A stretch of DNA of 64,000 nt from Trinickia symbiotica (GCF_002934455.1 NZ_PTIR01000008.1:186001-250000); one strand, 5' to 3'. Positions 1 to 8,452 are shown, counted from the stretch's first letter. Program-made: numbers and translations. Notes: generated by a model not told the origin, from the sequence alone.

Positions 1-1553
1 GCCGTCGACGTATCGACGGAAATGACGAGATCGAGGTTGTCGACCAATGCGGCCGTGTCGGCGAAATCGATGATCTCACCGGTCCAATCGACGATAGCCT
101 GGCTTGCTTCGCGGCCCGCGCGCGCGGCTTCGAGCTGCGCGGCGGGCGGCCCCTTCTGCAGGCTGAAGAAACGGACGCCAGGCACATCGATGATCGGGCC
201 GAGTTGCTCGAACGAGAGCGAGCGCCGCGAGTCGTTTCTGCGCAGCTCCGGTACATGTGGCCGGCTGCCTCCGGCCCAGACGAGCCCGACGTTGAGCTTC
301 GCATCGTTTCGGGCTCCGTTTTCGGCTTCATCGCCGATTTCGGCAATGCGGGCGCGAAACCGTTCGGACTCCTTCGGATCGGCAAAGAGATAGGGCGTCT
401 TTGCCGGTATCGTCGATATGTCCGTATGCAACGCCAGTGGCAGGCTCAGAAGGGGGCAGTGGTAGTCGAAGGATGGCAGCGTCTGCCCCGCTTCGACGAG
501 CTGTGCGACACCTTCGAGTCCCGTGAGTAGCCGCATGAGTTCGGGTTGCACTTCCAGAATGACCTGTGCGCCTTGCCGCGCAACGAGCGCCGCGTAACGG
601 CAAAACTGCAGCGTGTCGCCAAGGCCTTGCTCCGCATGCAGGAGAATCGTCTTGCCCTCGAGCGGCGCATCGCCAAGCCACAACGGTGCATCGAATGCGC
701 GCTTGCCCGCCTTGATGCGCTTGCGTTCCCAACGCCATTCGTACTCGGCCCAGCCCGCGTCGAACCGACCCATCTGCAGCAGACAAAGTGCGCGATTCCA
801 ATGTGTTTCGACGGCATCGGGCCCGAGGGCCAGTGCGCGGTCATAGCAGGCGAGCGCGTCCTCATGTCGGTTCATGTCGATGAACGTGAGGCCCAGATTG
901 TTCCATGCGTCTGCGAATTCCCCGGACGCCGCGAGCGCGCGTTCATAACTTACTTGCGCGTCCGACGGCCGGTTCATGTCGCTCAATGCGTTGCCGCGGT
1001 TGCTCCAGGCCTCGGCATAGTCGGGGCGCAGCGCGAGCGCCTGGTCGCAGCTCGCGACGGCATCGGCGGGCCGTCCGAGATCGCGCAGCGCGCAGCTGCG
1101 GTTGCTCCACGCCTCGGGAAAATCGGGCTTTCCCGCGATCGCTTTCTCGAAGCTCGCGAGCGCATCGAGCGGACGCTCGAGCGCCGCGAGCGCCATGCCG
1201 CGATTGTTGAGCGCATCGGAAAAGCCCGGCTTCAGCGATAGCGCGCGATTCGCGGCTGCGAGCGCTTCCTCGTGCCGCCCGAGCAAGTTCAGCGCGAACG
1301 AGAGATTGGAATAGAGCGGCGCCTGCGTGGCGTTGATCGAGAGAGCCTGCTTCAGGAGTTCGGCACCTTCCTCGATGCGGCCGGTTTGCAACGACAGTGC
1401 GCCGAGCAACTGCAACGCATCGAAATGGCGCGGACGTTCGGCGAGGATTTCGCGATAGAGCTCCTCAGCATCGGCGAACGCGCCGTTTTGCTGAAGCGCG
1501 ACGGCTTGCTCGAGCAATTTGTCGAGATGTCGCTGTTTGCTGGGCTTGCTCAT
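1..1553 (-). CDS. TPR protein with C-terminal glycosyltransferase-like domain (partial)
   Basis: The frame is open from an ATG at 1553 to the left edge, giving about 517 residues without a stop, so the C-terminus is missing. The N-terminal part is a run of tetratricopeptide repeats with the usual pattern, for example units with 'PLYSNLSFALNLLGRHEEAL' and 'PDYAEAWSNRGNALSDMNR'. From about residue 290 the repeats give way to a domain with 'LHAEQGLGDTLQFCRY' and, at the window edge, 'LVISVDTST'. These are hallmarks of the TPR plus heptosyltransferase/O-GlcNAc-transferase-like (GT9/GT41-type) proteins common in Burkholderia. Substrate and acceptor are unknown; such proteins are proposed to glycosylate proteins or surface polymers. 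No glycosyltransferase locus can be seen next to it inside the window. Confidence 0.85.
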   Translation of the reverse strand, partial: MSKPSKQRHLDKLLEQAVALQQNGAFADAEELYREILAERPRHFDALQLLGALSLQTGRIEEGAELLKQALSINATQAPLYSNLSFALNLLGRHEEALAAANRALSLKPGFSDALNNRGMALAALERPLDALASFEKAIAGKPDFPEAWSNRSCALRDLGRPADAVASCDQALALRPDYAEAWSNRGNALSDMNRPSDAQVSYERALAASGEFADAWNNLGLTFIDMNRHEDALACYDRALALGPDAVETHWNRALCLLQMGRFDAGWAEYEWRWERKRIKAGKRAFDAPLWLGDAPLEGKTILLHAEQGLGDTLQFCRYAALVARQGAQVILEVQPELMRLLTGLEGVAQLVEAGQTLPSFDYHCPLLSLPLALHTDISTIPAKTPYLFADPKESERFRARIAEIGDEAENGARNDAKLNVGLVWAGGSRPHVPELRRNDSRRSLSFEQLGPIIDVPGVRFFSLQKGPPAAQLEAARAGREASQAIVDWTGEIIDFADTAALVDNLDLVISVDTST

Positions 1554-1675
1554 GAACCGGGGGCCGCTTGGACTTCTGTGAAGGACATACGTAATCGTAG
1601 TTTTGGGAATATGAGCCGGACCGTCGAGGCCACGTTCATCGGCTGGCGGAACGCGAAGCGTTCTCTAATAGCGCA

Positions 1676-1987
1676 TTAGGAGTTCGTATAGGCGTTACAC
1701 CAACCGGCGGCTGCCACCTGCTTGTTGCCGAAAATGATGCAGCCTCCGTAGGGATCGCCAGACTGGCCCTGAAAGAGCGAGCAGTTGGCGCAAGTCTGTC
1801 CGGGCTTGTACGCCGGAGACGTCGCGACATCGACCTTCGTCGCATCGAGCTTGTAACTGTACTGCTTGGCCTGCGGATCACTTTCATCGAGCTTGAGCGC
1901 GGTATCGGCTAGGACTTGGCGTTGCCAAGTCAGTGCTGAGACGGCGGCGACGCTGCCAATGAGAAAAGTGCGGCGCGATGCTTTCAT
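1676..1987 (-). CDS. High-potential iron-sulfur protein (HiPIP)
   Basis: A 103-residue periplasmic electron carrier. Residues 1-28 form a twin-arginine signal (SRRTFLIG, hydrophobic core, cleavage near VLA). The mature domain carries four cysteines at 66, 69, 83 and 97, the C-x2-C-x13-C-x13-C spacing that binds the HiPIP 4Fe-4S cluster. The frame can be extended upstream to 2062, but the ATG at 1987 is preceded by an AGGGAG ribosome site and puts the Tat motif at the N-terminus, so I chose it. It stands alone; no reaction-centre or oxidase partner is beside it. Its partner redox proteins cannot be inferred from context. Confidence 0.93.
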   Translation of the reverse strand: MKASRRTFLIGSVAAVSALTWQRQVLADTALKLDESDPQAKQYSYKLDATKVDVATSPAYKPGQTCANCSLFQGQSGDPYGGCIIFGNKQVAAAGWCNAYTNS

Positions 1988-2080
1988 GTTGCTACTCCCT
2001 TTTATGCGGTGGTTGTCAGGATCAACGAAAACCATCAAAGGCGCCGCACTCGATGCGAACAAAGCGGGCGCGCAACCGCG

Positions 2081-2842
2081 TCATTGCGTCGGCAACGATC
2101 GCAAATCGACCGTCGGCGACTGGCCATAGGCATCGCTGAGCAGATAATCGACGAACTTCGTCGCCGCCTGTTCCGGCGACGTCAGCTGTCCCGAACGCTT
2201 GAGATCGACGAATTTTTGGCGCGAGGGAAAGTGCGCTTCGTCGACATTGCGAATTTCGGCTTGCATATCGGTATCGACGACACCCGGTGCGATGGTCGCG
2301 ATGCGCAGCGCCGGTTCGGCGTCGAGTGCGATGCTTCGCGCATGATGGTCCAAGGCCGCCTTCGTCGCGCAATAGATGCTCCACCCGGCGTATGCGTTGC
2401 GCGCCGCGCCGCTCGAGACGTGAGCGATGCGACGATCGGGCGCGCCCGCGGTTGCCGCGGCGAATGCGCTTGAAAGCATGAGCGGTGCGGCGACGTTCAG
2501 CACGACGGAGCGTCCCACGTCCGCGGGCGATTGCGCGCTGCATGGGCCGATCGGCTGGGCGGTGCCGGCGTTATTGACGAGAAGCGCCAACCTGGCGCCT
2601 TGCAAGAATCGCTGCACGTTTCCATCGGCGAGCCATCTTTCGACGTCTTGCGCATCGGAGAGATCGACTTCGACTTCTTCGAATGCGCCCGGAAATCGTG
2701 CGGCAAGCGCGGGATGCCGCTTGCGAGCAGCGCCGAGCACGGCGAAGCCGCGGGCTAAAAGAACTTCGGATAGCGCGGCACCCAGTCCGCGTGTATGGCC
2801 CGTGACGATGGCCCTGGAGGCAAACGAGGTGGGGGAGGTCAT
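2081..2842 (-). CDS. SDR family oxidoreductase
   Basis: A 253-residue classical short-chain dehydrogenase/reductase. The nucleotide-binding motif TGHTRGLG lies at about residues 12-19, NNAG near 90, and the catalytic Ser-Tyr-Lys set is in 'HVSSGAARNAYAG...YCATK'. The short N-terminus and the TGHTRGLG form resemble the sepiapterin-reductase/benzil-reductase branch, but the substrate cannot be told. An in-frame ATG at 2857 would add five residues; neither start has a strong ribosome site. An open extension further upstream to 2998 has atypical composition and is not supported. It is followed on the same strand by the HiPIP gene after a 93-bp gap, with no evidence of functional linkage. Confidence 0.88.
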   Translation of the reverse strand: MTSPTSFASRAIVTGHTRGLGAALSEVLLARGFAVLGAARKRHPALAARFPGAFEEVEVDLSDAQDVERWLADGNVQRFLQGARLALLVNNAGTAQPIGPCSAQSPADVGRSVVLNVAAPLMLSSAFAAATAGAPDRRIAHVSSGAARNAYAGWSIYCATKAALDHHARSIALDAEPALRIATIAPGVVDTDMQAEIRNVDEAHFPSRQKFVDLKRSGQLTSPEQAATKFVDYLLSDAYGQSPTVDLRSLPTQ

Positions 2843-3021
2843 GGCGAAACGCTGCATCCGCGAATTTGTCGAGAACAAAAGGATAACTGTTCCGATGGGC
2901 GGATGTGGCTGCAATGTGCATGCAGCCCGCGGCTCATTGCACGGCAACCGGCTCCGCGGGCCGCCTCCGTTATGGAAGGCGCCGGCGGAACCGGGCACAG
3001 GTTTAGACGCTGTGTGCCTGC

Positions 3022-4083
3022 TCAGGCAGCTACGGCGAGCGACGGATAGTCGATATAGCCGACCGGGCCTTCCGAATAGAACGTGTCAGGATTCGGCGTG
3101 TTCAAGTCGGCATCGAGTTTTAAGCGCTCCGGCAGATCGGGGTTTGCGATAAAGAGCTTGCCCCAAGCCACCGCATCGGCTTCTCCCGCGTCGAGTACTT
3201 TCTGCGCCGTTTCTTTCGTGAACCCTTCGTTTGCGATGTAGACGCCGCCGAATTCTTCCTTCAGGAACGGCCCGAGACGATCGTCGCCGAGCGATTCGCG
3301 CGCGCAGATGAACGCGATGCCCCGCTTGCCGAGTTCGCGCGCGACATAACCGAACGTTTGACGCGGGGTGGAGTCGCCCATCGAATGAATGTCGCGGCGC
3401 GGCGCGAGGTGCACGCCCACGCGTTGCGCACCCCAGACGGCGATGCATTCGTCCACGACCTCGAGCAGGAGGCGCGCGCGGTTCTCGATCGGGCCGCCGT
3501 AAAGATCGGTGCGACGGTTCGTGCTGTCTTGCAGAAACTGATCCAGCAGGTAGCCGTTCGCGCCGTGAATCTCGACGCCGTCGAAGCCCGCGGCTTTCGC
3601 GTTTTCCGCGCCCTTGCGGAAGGCGGCGACGACGTCGCGAATCTCATGCAGCTCGAGTGCGCGCGGTGTCACGAACGGGCGTTTCGGGCGCACGAGGCTC
3701 ACGTGCCCTTCGGGCGCGATGGCCGTCGGCGCGACCGGCAGCTCGCCGTTCAGGAAGATCGGATCCGAGATGCGGCCGACGTGCCAAAGCTGCAGAAAGA
3801 TGCGTCCGCCCGCGGCATGCACCGCATCCGTCACGACCTTCCAGCCTTCGACCTGCTCGTCGGACCAGATGCCGGGCGTCGCGGCGTAGCCGACGCCTTG
3901 CGGCGTAACGGAGGTAGCCTCGCTGAGAATGAGCCCCGCCGAAGCGCGCTCGGCGTAGTACTTCGCCATCAGCGCATTGGGCAGGCGCTCGTCGCCTGCG
4001 CGCTGACGCGTGAGCGGGGCCATGATGATGCGGTTCGGCAAGGTCAGGTCGCCGACGACTAGCGGATCGAAAAGTGTTGGCAT
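3022..4083 (-). CDS. nemA: Old Yellow Enzyme family alkene reductase (NemA-like)
   Basis: A 353-residue FMN-dependent ene-reductase that would reduce activated C=C bonds (N-ethylmaleimide, enals, nitro compounds) with NAD(P)H. The N-terminal 'LFDPLVVGDLTLPNRIIMAP' and the active-site segment 'EIHGANGYLLDQFLQ', with its His, Asn and Tyr, are diagnostic of the family. Length is normal. The ATG at 4083 is preceded by a near-perfect GAGGTGA ribosome site. The gene lies directly downstream of a small ArsR-type regulator on the same strand (113-bp gap), an arrangement seen where the regulator senses electrophiles and controls the reductase. Regulation by that neighbour is inference. Confidence 0.93.
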   Translation of the reverse strand: MPTLFDPLVVGDLTLPNRIIMAPLTRQRAGDERLPNALMAKYYAERASAGLILSEATSVTPQGVGYAATPGIWSDEQVEGWKVVTDAVHAAGGRIFLQLWHVGRISDPIFLNGELPVAPTAIAPEGHVSLVRPKRPFVTPRALELHEIRDVVAAFRKGAENAKAAGFDGVEIHGANGYLLDQFLQDSTNRRTDLYGGPIENRARLLLEVVDECIAVWGAQRVGVHLAPRRDIHSMGDSTPRQTFGYVARELGKRGIAFICARESLGDDRLGPFLKEEFGGVYIANEGFTKETAQKVLDAGEADAVAWGKLFIANPDLPERLKLDADLNTPNPDTFYSEGPVGYIDYPSLAVAA

Positions 4084-4196
4084 GGCAATATCACCTCGTT
4101 GCGGGCTGCACGCCCGCCGTATGACGTTGAATTACGTCGATCGAACGATGACGAACAACTGACCGCGACGAAAGGACTGAGGGCCGGGGAACGGCC

Positions 4197-4499
4197 TTAC
4201 AAATCCGATCGCAGCGAATCGAGAAACGCTTGGATGACGGCCTCGTTGCGCTTGAAAAAGCACCACTGGCCGATGCGCTTCACCGTGACGAGGCCGGCGC
4301 TTTGGAGCGTGGCCATGTGTCCGGAGCAAGTCGATTGCGAAAGGCCGACGCGCGCGTTGATCTGTCCCGCGCATACGCCCTGGTCGAGCGGAAGCTCCTG
4401 GGCCGGGAAGTTGGCCTCCGGGTCCTTGAGCCACGCGAGAATCTCCCGACGCACGGGGTTCGCAAGCGCCTTGTGAATGGCATCGATGTCTATCGTCAT
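4197..4499 (-). CDS. ArsR-type winged-helix transcriptional regulator
   Basis: A 100-residue single-domain regulator. Residues 8-24 (HKALANPVRREILAWL) match the first helices of the ArsR fold and the recognition helix lies in 'QSTCSGHMATLQSAGLV' (about 55-71). There is no classical ArsR metal site (CxC). Cysteines occur at 43, 58 and 80; one sits in the recognition helix, so a thiol-based response to electrophiles or oxidants is possible. It precedes the Old Yellow Enzyme gene and its own upstream region carries an inverted repeat at 4556-4575, a candidate operator. The function of the pair is inferred from context. Confidence 0.88.
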   Translation of the reverse strand: MTIDIDAIHKALANPVRREILAWLKDPEANFPAQELPLDQGVCAGQINARVGLSQSTCSGHMATLQSAGLVTVKRIGQWCFFKRNEAVIQAFLDSLRSDL

Positions 4500-4555
4500 A
4501 TCAAGCGTAGAAACTACAAGCCCAGCGGGGACTGCATCGCTGTTGGCAGAAGTAT

Positions 4556-4575
4556 ATATCGGAAATGTCCGATAT
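4556..4575. promoter_or_regulatory. Candidate operator (inverted repeat) upstream of ArsR-type gene
   Basis: A perfect inverted repeat, ATATCGGA-aatg-TCCGATAT, lies 57 bp upstream of the ArsR-type start codon. Eight-base arms with a 4-base centre fit a dimeric winged-helix protein. That it binds the adjacent regulator is inferred. Confidence 0.5.
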
Positions 4576-4643
4576 GTTTAAGGGGCATTCGAGGGGCTGC
4601 CGGAGTTTGTGTGAGCGCACAAAAAAGGCCGTAGTTTCACCGC

Positions 4644-4692
4644 CACTGAGGCAGCATGCCCACAGACCTACCGTGGGCATGCTGCCTCAGTG
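4644..4692. repeat. Perfect 20-bp inverted repeat with 9-nt loop
   Basis: Arms CACTGAGGCAGCATGCCCAC (4644-4663) and its exact complement (4673-4692) are separated by AGACCTACC. There is no T-run after either arm, so it is not a standard Rho-independent terminator. It could be a REP-like element or a structured RNA segment. Confidence 0.85.
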
Positions 4693-4921
4693 AAGCGCGG
4701 GCTTTTCCCCTATCGATGGCGAGGGGCGTTCGGCGGGTGAGCGATCCTAATCATCGCCGCTGCGGCTGCCCGGCAGGAATCGGACGGGTCAGCCCGTGCC
4801 CATACGGATGGAGCGAATCTGGATTGCACAATCCAGCGGTCATGTTTATCATTCTGATCGTAGTCGGGAGCGCTGAGACATCGGTGCGATGGACGATTGT
4901 TCCACCCGGCTTCCCAACTCG

Positions 4922-4950
4922 ACGGACCGCAAAGCGGTCCGTTTTCTTTC
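4922..4950 (+). terminator. Rho-independent terminator without recognised upstream gene
   Basis: Stem ACGGACCGC-aaa-GCGGTCCGT (4922-4942) is followed by a T-rich run (TTTCTTTC). It is a well-formed plus-strand terminator, yet the nearest plus-strand gene ends outside this region. It therefore suggests an unannotated transcript between about 4700 and 4921. Confidence 0.7.
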
Positions 4951-5171
4951 AAGGGCCAGAAATGAGCCCGAACACGCCCTTCATGGTGGCCCGCAATGCG
5001 GCTGCCCGCGGCCACGGTAGAAGAGTCGACGCATTCGTGAGCCCATTCTGATCATCGAGCGGTTCGACCGTATACCGCGCCGCGCCGCGGACGACCCGAC
5101 GCGCATCGTCGGGGTTAGCGCCTACACGCCATCGACAGTTGCCAGGCGCTCGACGTCCCGTCTCGCTACGG

Positions 5172-5720
5172 CTAGATGTGTTGGTGTACGACCTTGATGC
5201 GATGGCCGAGTACTTTGCCGAGTTCCTCCGCAAGGCGCGGCTCAATCACCCAATTATTAAATCCGAAGCCGAGATTGCCGAACCCCCAATCGAGTTCGAA
5301 GAAAGTCCAGTCGACGATGCTGGCCGCACGAACGCACGCGGGGCACGTCAGCGTGTCATCGGACTGGCTTGCGCACCATCGGTCCACCGCTTCGTCCCAC
5401 GGTACGCTCTCTAGCGAGTGCGCTACGCCGCAGTGGGGGCAGCGTATTCCCTCTGCGCCTGAGTCTCCTGTATGGAACACCGTCCGGTCCACCGATATTT
5501 CGAGGCCGCAGTGCAGCAAATCGCTGGCGACCAGCTCTGACCATGCTGCTGCTTTCGGTCCGGGGCGATAGAGATCCAGGTCGCCCAGCAAGCGCTCGAC
5601 GTCAGGAAACGGCTGAACGATGGACTGTTGGATGAGCCATTCAAGGCCTCGCTGCGCAAAGATTGGTGCTTCTTGAAGGCTTGCGTCCAAGTCGACTACC
5701 CAGGTGATGTGATCGCTCAT
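5172..5720 (-). CDS. Hypothetical protein with zinc-ribbon cysteines
   Basis: A 182-residue cytoplasmic protein that I do not recognise. It has no signal peptide or membrane segment. Two cysteine pairs, CPHC (94-97) and CPAC (126-129), are spaced like a treble-clef/zinc-ribbon metal site. The C-terminal third is rich in aromatic and glycine residues (DWGFGNLGFGFNNW, about 144-157). The ATG at 5720 begins the plausible N-terminus MSDHITWVVDLD; a 15-residue upstream extension is possible but has no ribosome site. It stands alone between two gene-free stretches. Even composition across the frame and the ordered cysteines support it being real. Confidence 0.7.
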   Translation of the reverse strand: MSDHITWVVDLDASLQEAPIFAQRGLEWLIQQSIVQPFPDVERLLGDLDLYRPGPKAAAWSELVASDLLHCGLEISVDRTVFHTGDSGAEGIRCPHCGVAHSLESVPWDEAVDRWCASQSDDTLTCPACVRAASIVDWTFFELDWGFGNLGFGFNNWVIEPRLAEELGKVLGHRIKVVHQHI

Positions 5721-6247
5721 AGTTGGTTCACGGTAAATAGAGAAGTTGGAAGGCCTGGCTCCCATTGCACGCGCAGATCAACGACACAAGGAAAACGATC
5801 GTTCCATCGATACGTTGAAAGAGGCGAATGCAACGCTATTGCGGTGGAGCATCGATGATTCTTATGGTGGGAGGGCAGGACGCGTGCTATTCGACGCAAA
5901 ACCGGACCAACGGAAGCGGAATTCGTGCGGCTTGGTGGCGGCCGGTGTGGCCTTCCTCCAGCGGATCATCGCTTAGTCGCCCGCAATCGCGTTCGCGGCG
6001 GGGCATTGAAGCGGCCACGAAGCGCCGAAGGGCGAACGCGGTTGTTTCGTTGCGTGCGGTCAGGTCGACGTCGACGCGCCAAAATAGCCGCCACAAGAAT
6101 CGCCAAGTCTCCCTGCCGATGTCTTTATGCCATTAAAAATAAACGACTTTATGTCGTAAGGTGCTGCATCTTCGCGCAAAAAATAGCCGCCACGCAACGC
6201 GCCATCCCTCGAGGTGCGCACAGCCGACAGGCTGCTCGCCGACCTCT
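5721..6247. other. Gene-free stretch
   Basis: I see no supportable gene in these 527 bases. Base composition is less GC-rich than the flanks in places (6120-6185). The 14-base sequence AAAATAGCCGCCAC occurs twice as a direct repeat (6081-6094 and 6180-6193), starts 99 bases apart. Its function is unknown. Confidence 0.5.
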
Positions 6248-7081
6248 TCAAGATCGTGCGAGCAACTGCCTATGACGCACTTCGGTTTCCTCATCGGCGG
6301 GGAACATGCATTCCATGCGCAGTTCCTGTGCCGCAACGTTCTGGGGTGCGCCAACGGTCGTGACCATCGAGAAATATCGAAGCACGACTCCCTCACTGAC
6401 GAAGCTCACCGGAATGACGGGCGTCATGGACGCGGCGGGCGATCCACGATGCGTCTTCCAGTCGCGCGGCACGTCGGGATAGGCAAGCAGTTCGTCGAGC
6501 AGACGTCGAGTGCCGTCGTCGATCATGTGACCGACCGACTCTCGATGGACGCGCTGCAGCAAGCTTCGCGACACCGTTTCCCAGTCGGCCACGAACGGAC
6601 GCAGTCCCTTCGGATCGAAGACCAGATGCAGCATGTTGCGCGGACCTTCGCGCCAGGCCATGTCGACGAAACAGCCGAAAAAGCGCTGCGCCGCGTCGTT
6701 GGTCATCAGAACGTTCCAGTATCGATCCATCACGATCGCCGGAAACGGCTCATGCTGTCGAAGGACGCGCTCGAGCGCGCGGATCACGCCATGCATGTCC
6801 TCTGCGTTCCAAGGCGCCGCTGAATACACGGGCGCGTAGCCGGCGGCGAGGAGTAGGTCGTTGCGTTCGCGCAGCGGCACATCAAGCGCCTGCGCGAGTG
6901 CTAGCAGCGTGTCCCGGCCAGGCACGCTGCGCCCACTTTCGATGAAGCTGATCTGGCGCTGGGAAATGCCAGCCTCGAGCGACAGATCGAGTTGACTCAC
7001 GCCACGCACGTCGCGCCAGTAGCGCAGCAAGTCACCGAGTTCGCTTGGCGGCGCTTCGAGATCGAAACGGGAGGCGTTCAT
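6248..7081 (-). CDS. XRE-type regulator with MmyB-like ligand-binding domain
   Basis: A 277-residue transcription regulator. Residues about 15-75 form a Cro/C1-type helix-turn-helix (LGDLLRYWRDVRGVSQLDLS followed by ISQRQISFIESGRSVPG). Residues about 100-270 match the PAS-like MmyB ligand-binding domain, with 'IVMDRYWNVLMTNDAAQRFF' and 'NMLHLVFDPKGLRPFVADWE'. Family members in proteobacteria usually control a neighbouring redox or detoxification gene and may bind a fatty acid-like ligand. The AhpD-fold gene at 7124-7681 lies upstream on the same strand (42-bp gap), so the two may be cotranscribed. The actual target is unknown. Confidence 0.92.
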   Translation of the reverse strand: MNASRFDLEAPPSELGDLLRYWRDVRGVSQLDLSLEAGISQRQISFIESGRSVPGRDTLLALAQALDVPLRERNDLLLAAGYAPVYSAAPWNAEDMHGVIRALERVLRQHEPFPAIVMDRYWNVLMTNDAAQRFFGCFVDMAWREGPRNMLHLVFDPKGLRPFVADWETVSRSLLQRVHRESVGHMIDDGTRRLLDELLAYPDVPRDWKTHRGSPAASMTPVIPVSFVSEGVVLRYFSMVTTVGAPQNVAAQELRMECMFPADEETEVRHRQLLARS

Positions 7082-7123
7082 CGGATTTCCGTGCGTGATC
7101 TAAGCGGAGTAAAGAAAGACGCC

Positions 7124-7681
7124 TCAGGATGCAGGCGCATGCCAGGCGAACTCCTCGAACTGCGCTTCGAGCGGTGGCTCGGTTACGCCGCTCGTGAAGT
7201 TCGTGATCGTCGATGCCGCCACCACCGCGATGACCTCTAGTATCTGCTCTGCACTGAATCCCGCTTCAAGAAAGCGCCTCTGGTTCGATTCGGCGAGGCG
7301 GCCGCGCTTTTCTATCAGCGTGCGTGCCAACGCCGACAGCGCAGCCAGTTTGGCATCATCAGGCAACAGGCCGTGCCGGATCGCATCCACATCGGTGCGA
7401 TGCACGCCCTCCTTCAACGCGAGCGCGGTGTGAAACGCGACCGGCCACTCGCTGGCGTTCGTGACGGCATTCGTCAGCAACAGCGTTTGGATCTGCGGTT
7501 CCGTCAGACTGCTCGCGTGCACGCGCTCGAAGAGGCCGATGAAACCGTTGATCAGCACGGGCGATTCAGCCATCTTGGCCGCGATGTTCGGGATCTGGCC
7601 GAACGCCTGTTGCAGTTGATTGAGCACTGGCTTGGATTGCGCAGGAGCGGATTCGATCGTATGCACGGGATAGCGGGACAT
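7124..7681 (-). CDS. Carboxymuconolactone decarboxylase/AhpD-fold protein lacking catalytic cysteines
   Basis: A 185-residue all-helical AhpD-fold protein. The family's active-site segment normally reads C-x-x-C followed by three residues and His. Here the segment is S77-E-W-P80-V-A-F-H84, so both redox cysteines are replaced (Ser, Pro) while the His and the preceding Glu/Asn framework remain. It therefore cannot act as a thiol peroxidase by the known mechanism, and its real role is open. The ATG at 7681 has a consensus AAGGAG ribosome site. The gene precedes the XRE/MmyB-type regulator on the same strand. Confidence 0.88.
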   Translation of the reverse strand: MSRYPVHTIESAPAQSKPVLNQLQQAFGQIPNIAAKMAESPVLINGFIGLFERVHASSLTEPQIQTLLLTNAVTNASEWPVAFHTALALKEGVHRTDVDAIRHGLLPDDAKLAALSALARTLIEKRGRLAESNQRRFLEAGFSAEQILEVIAVVAASTITNFTSGVTEPPLEAQFEEFAWHAPAS

Positions 7682-7933
7682 GGTATCTCCTTGGCCGCGA
7701 GCGCTGCCGGAATGGCGGCGCGACAGCCGAAGAGTAGAAGCGGCCGTTCCGTTCGCCAATTACATCGCATGTAATCAGAACTTGCCGGCAAAGTCGGTAA
7801 AGTACTGGCCGATCGCGGCAACGCGATCCGAGGCTGTCAAGCGGGAGTCTCTCTCGCGCAGCCTCGTGTTGCTCTACCCAAACAGCCGCTCGTCACATTA
7901 GGGCGGGCGATCGCACGAAATTGGACTGCAACA

Positions 7934-8452
7934 ATGGCTAGGAACGTAGAAATCAAGGCTCGCATCGAAAGCGTTGCCGATCTTGCTCGCAGAGTCGCAC
8001 CGATGGCGACTGAAAAGCCGGCGGTGATCAATCAGGACGACACTTTCTTCCACTGCGCCAACGGGCGCCTCAAGCTGCGCCAGTTCGACGACGGCACGGG
8101 GCAATTGATTTTCTACAAGCGCCCCGACCAACGTGGGCCAAAGGAGTCGTTCTACGTCCTTTCCGCGACAAGTTCACCCGATTCGCTACGCGAAGCCTTG
8201 GCGCTTGCCTATGGAGTGATCGGTCGAGTCACGAAGCAGCGACTGCTGTATAGGGTCGGTCGCACCCGCGTCCACCTCGATAAAGTGGAAGGGCTCGGTG
8301 AATTCATGGAGCTCGAAGTCGTTTTGGGGGAGGGTGAATCGACCGATGACGGCAATCGGGAAGCGGCTTCGTTGATGGAGCAACTCGAGATCGAAGACAG
8401 CCAGCTCATCGATGGCGCATACCTCGACCTATTGAAGCAGATCACCGGCTAG
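7934..8452 (+). CDS. cyaB: CYTH domain protein (class IV adenylate cyclase/triphosphatase-like)
   Basis: A 172-residue single CYTH domain. The signature ExK-type motif is present at the N-terminus as N-V-E-I-K-A-R (residues 4-10). Further conserved acidic and basic strand residues follow, such as 'RLKLRQFDDG', 'FYKRPDQ', 'RVHLDKVEGLGEFMELEV'. Members hydrolyse or cyclise triphosphates inside the tunnel fold; those of this length and pattern are annotated either as class IV adenylate cyclase (CyaB-like) or as triphosphate/thiamine-triphosphate hydrolases, and the sequence alone does not decide. It is a monocistronic plus-strand gene converging on the FadR-type regulator. Confidence 0.88.
   Translation: MARNVEIKARIESVADLARRVAPMATEKPAVINQDDTFFHCANGRLKLRQFDDGTGQLIFYKRPDQRGPKESFYVLSATSSPDSLREALALAYGVIGRVTKQRLLYRVGRTRVHLDKVEGLGEFMELEVVLGEGESTDDGNREAASLMEQLEIEDSQLIDGAYLDLLKQITG

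Larger units (their letters stand above)
4500..5171. other. Gene-free stretch with hairpins
   Basis: No convincing coding region is visible in these 672 bases. Open frames exist on both strands but lack family signatures and ribosome sites. The stretch holds the operator-like repeat at 4556-4575, a 20-bp perfect hairpin at 4644-4692 and a plus-strand terminator at 4922-4950 with no recognised gene before it. It may contain a small RNA or decayed gene remnants. Confidence 0.5.

Noticed and set aside
4860-4921. tRNA-like segment with complementary ends before the terminator at 4922
   Set aside because: The enclosed length (about 58 bases) is too short and there is no T-loop or anticodon-stem pattern.
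4656-5051. 131-codon plus-strand open frame
   Set aside because: It starts inside the loop region of a perfect hairpin and runs through a terminator; no recognisable protein features.
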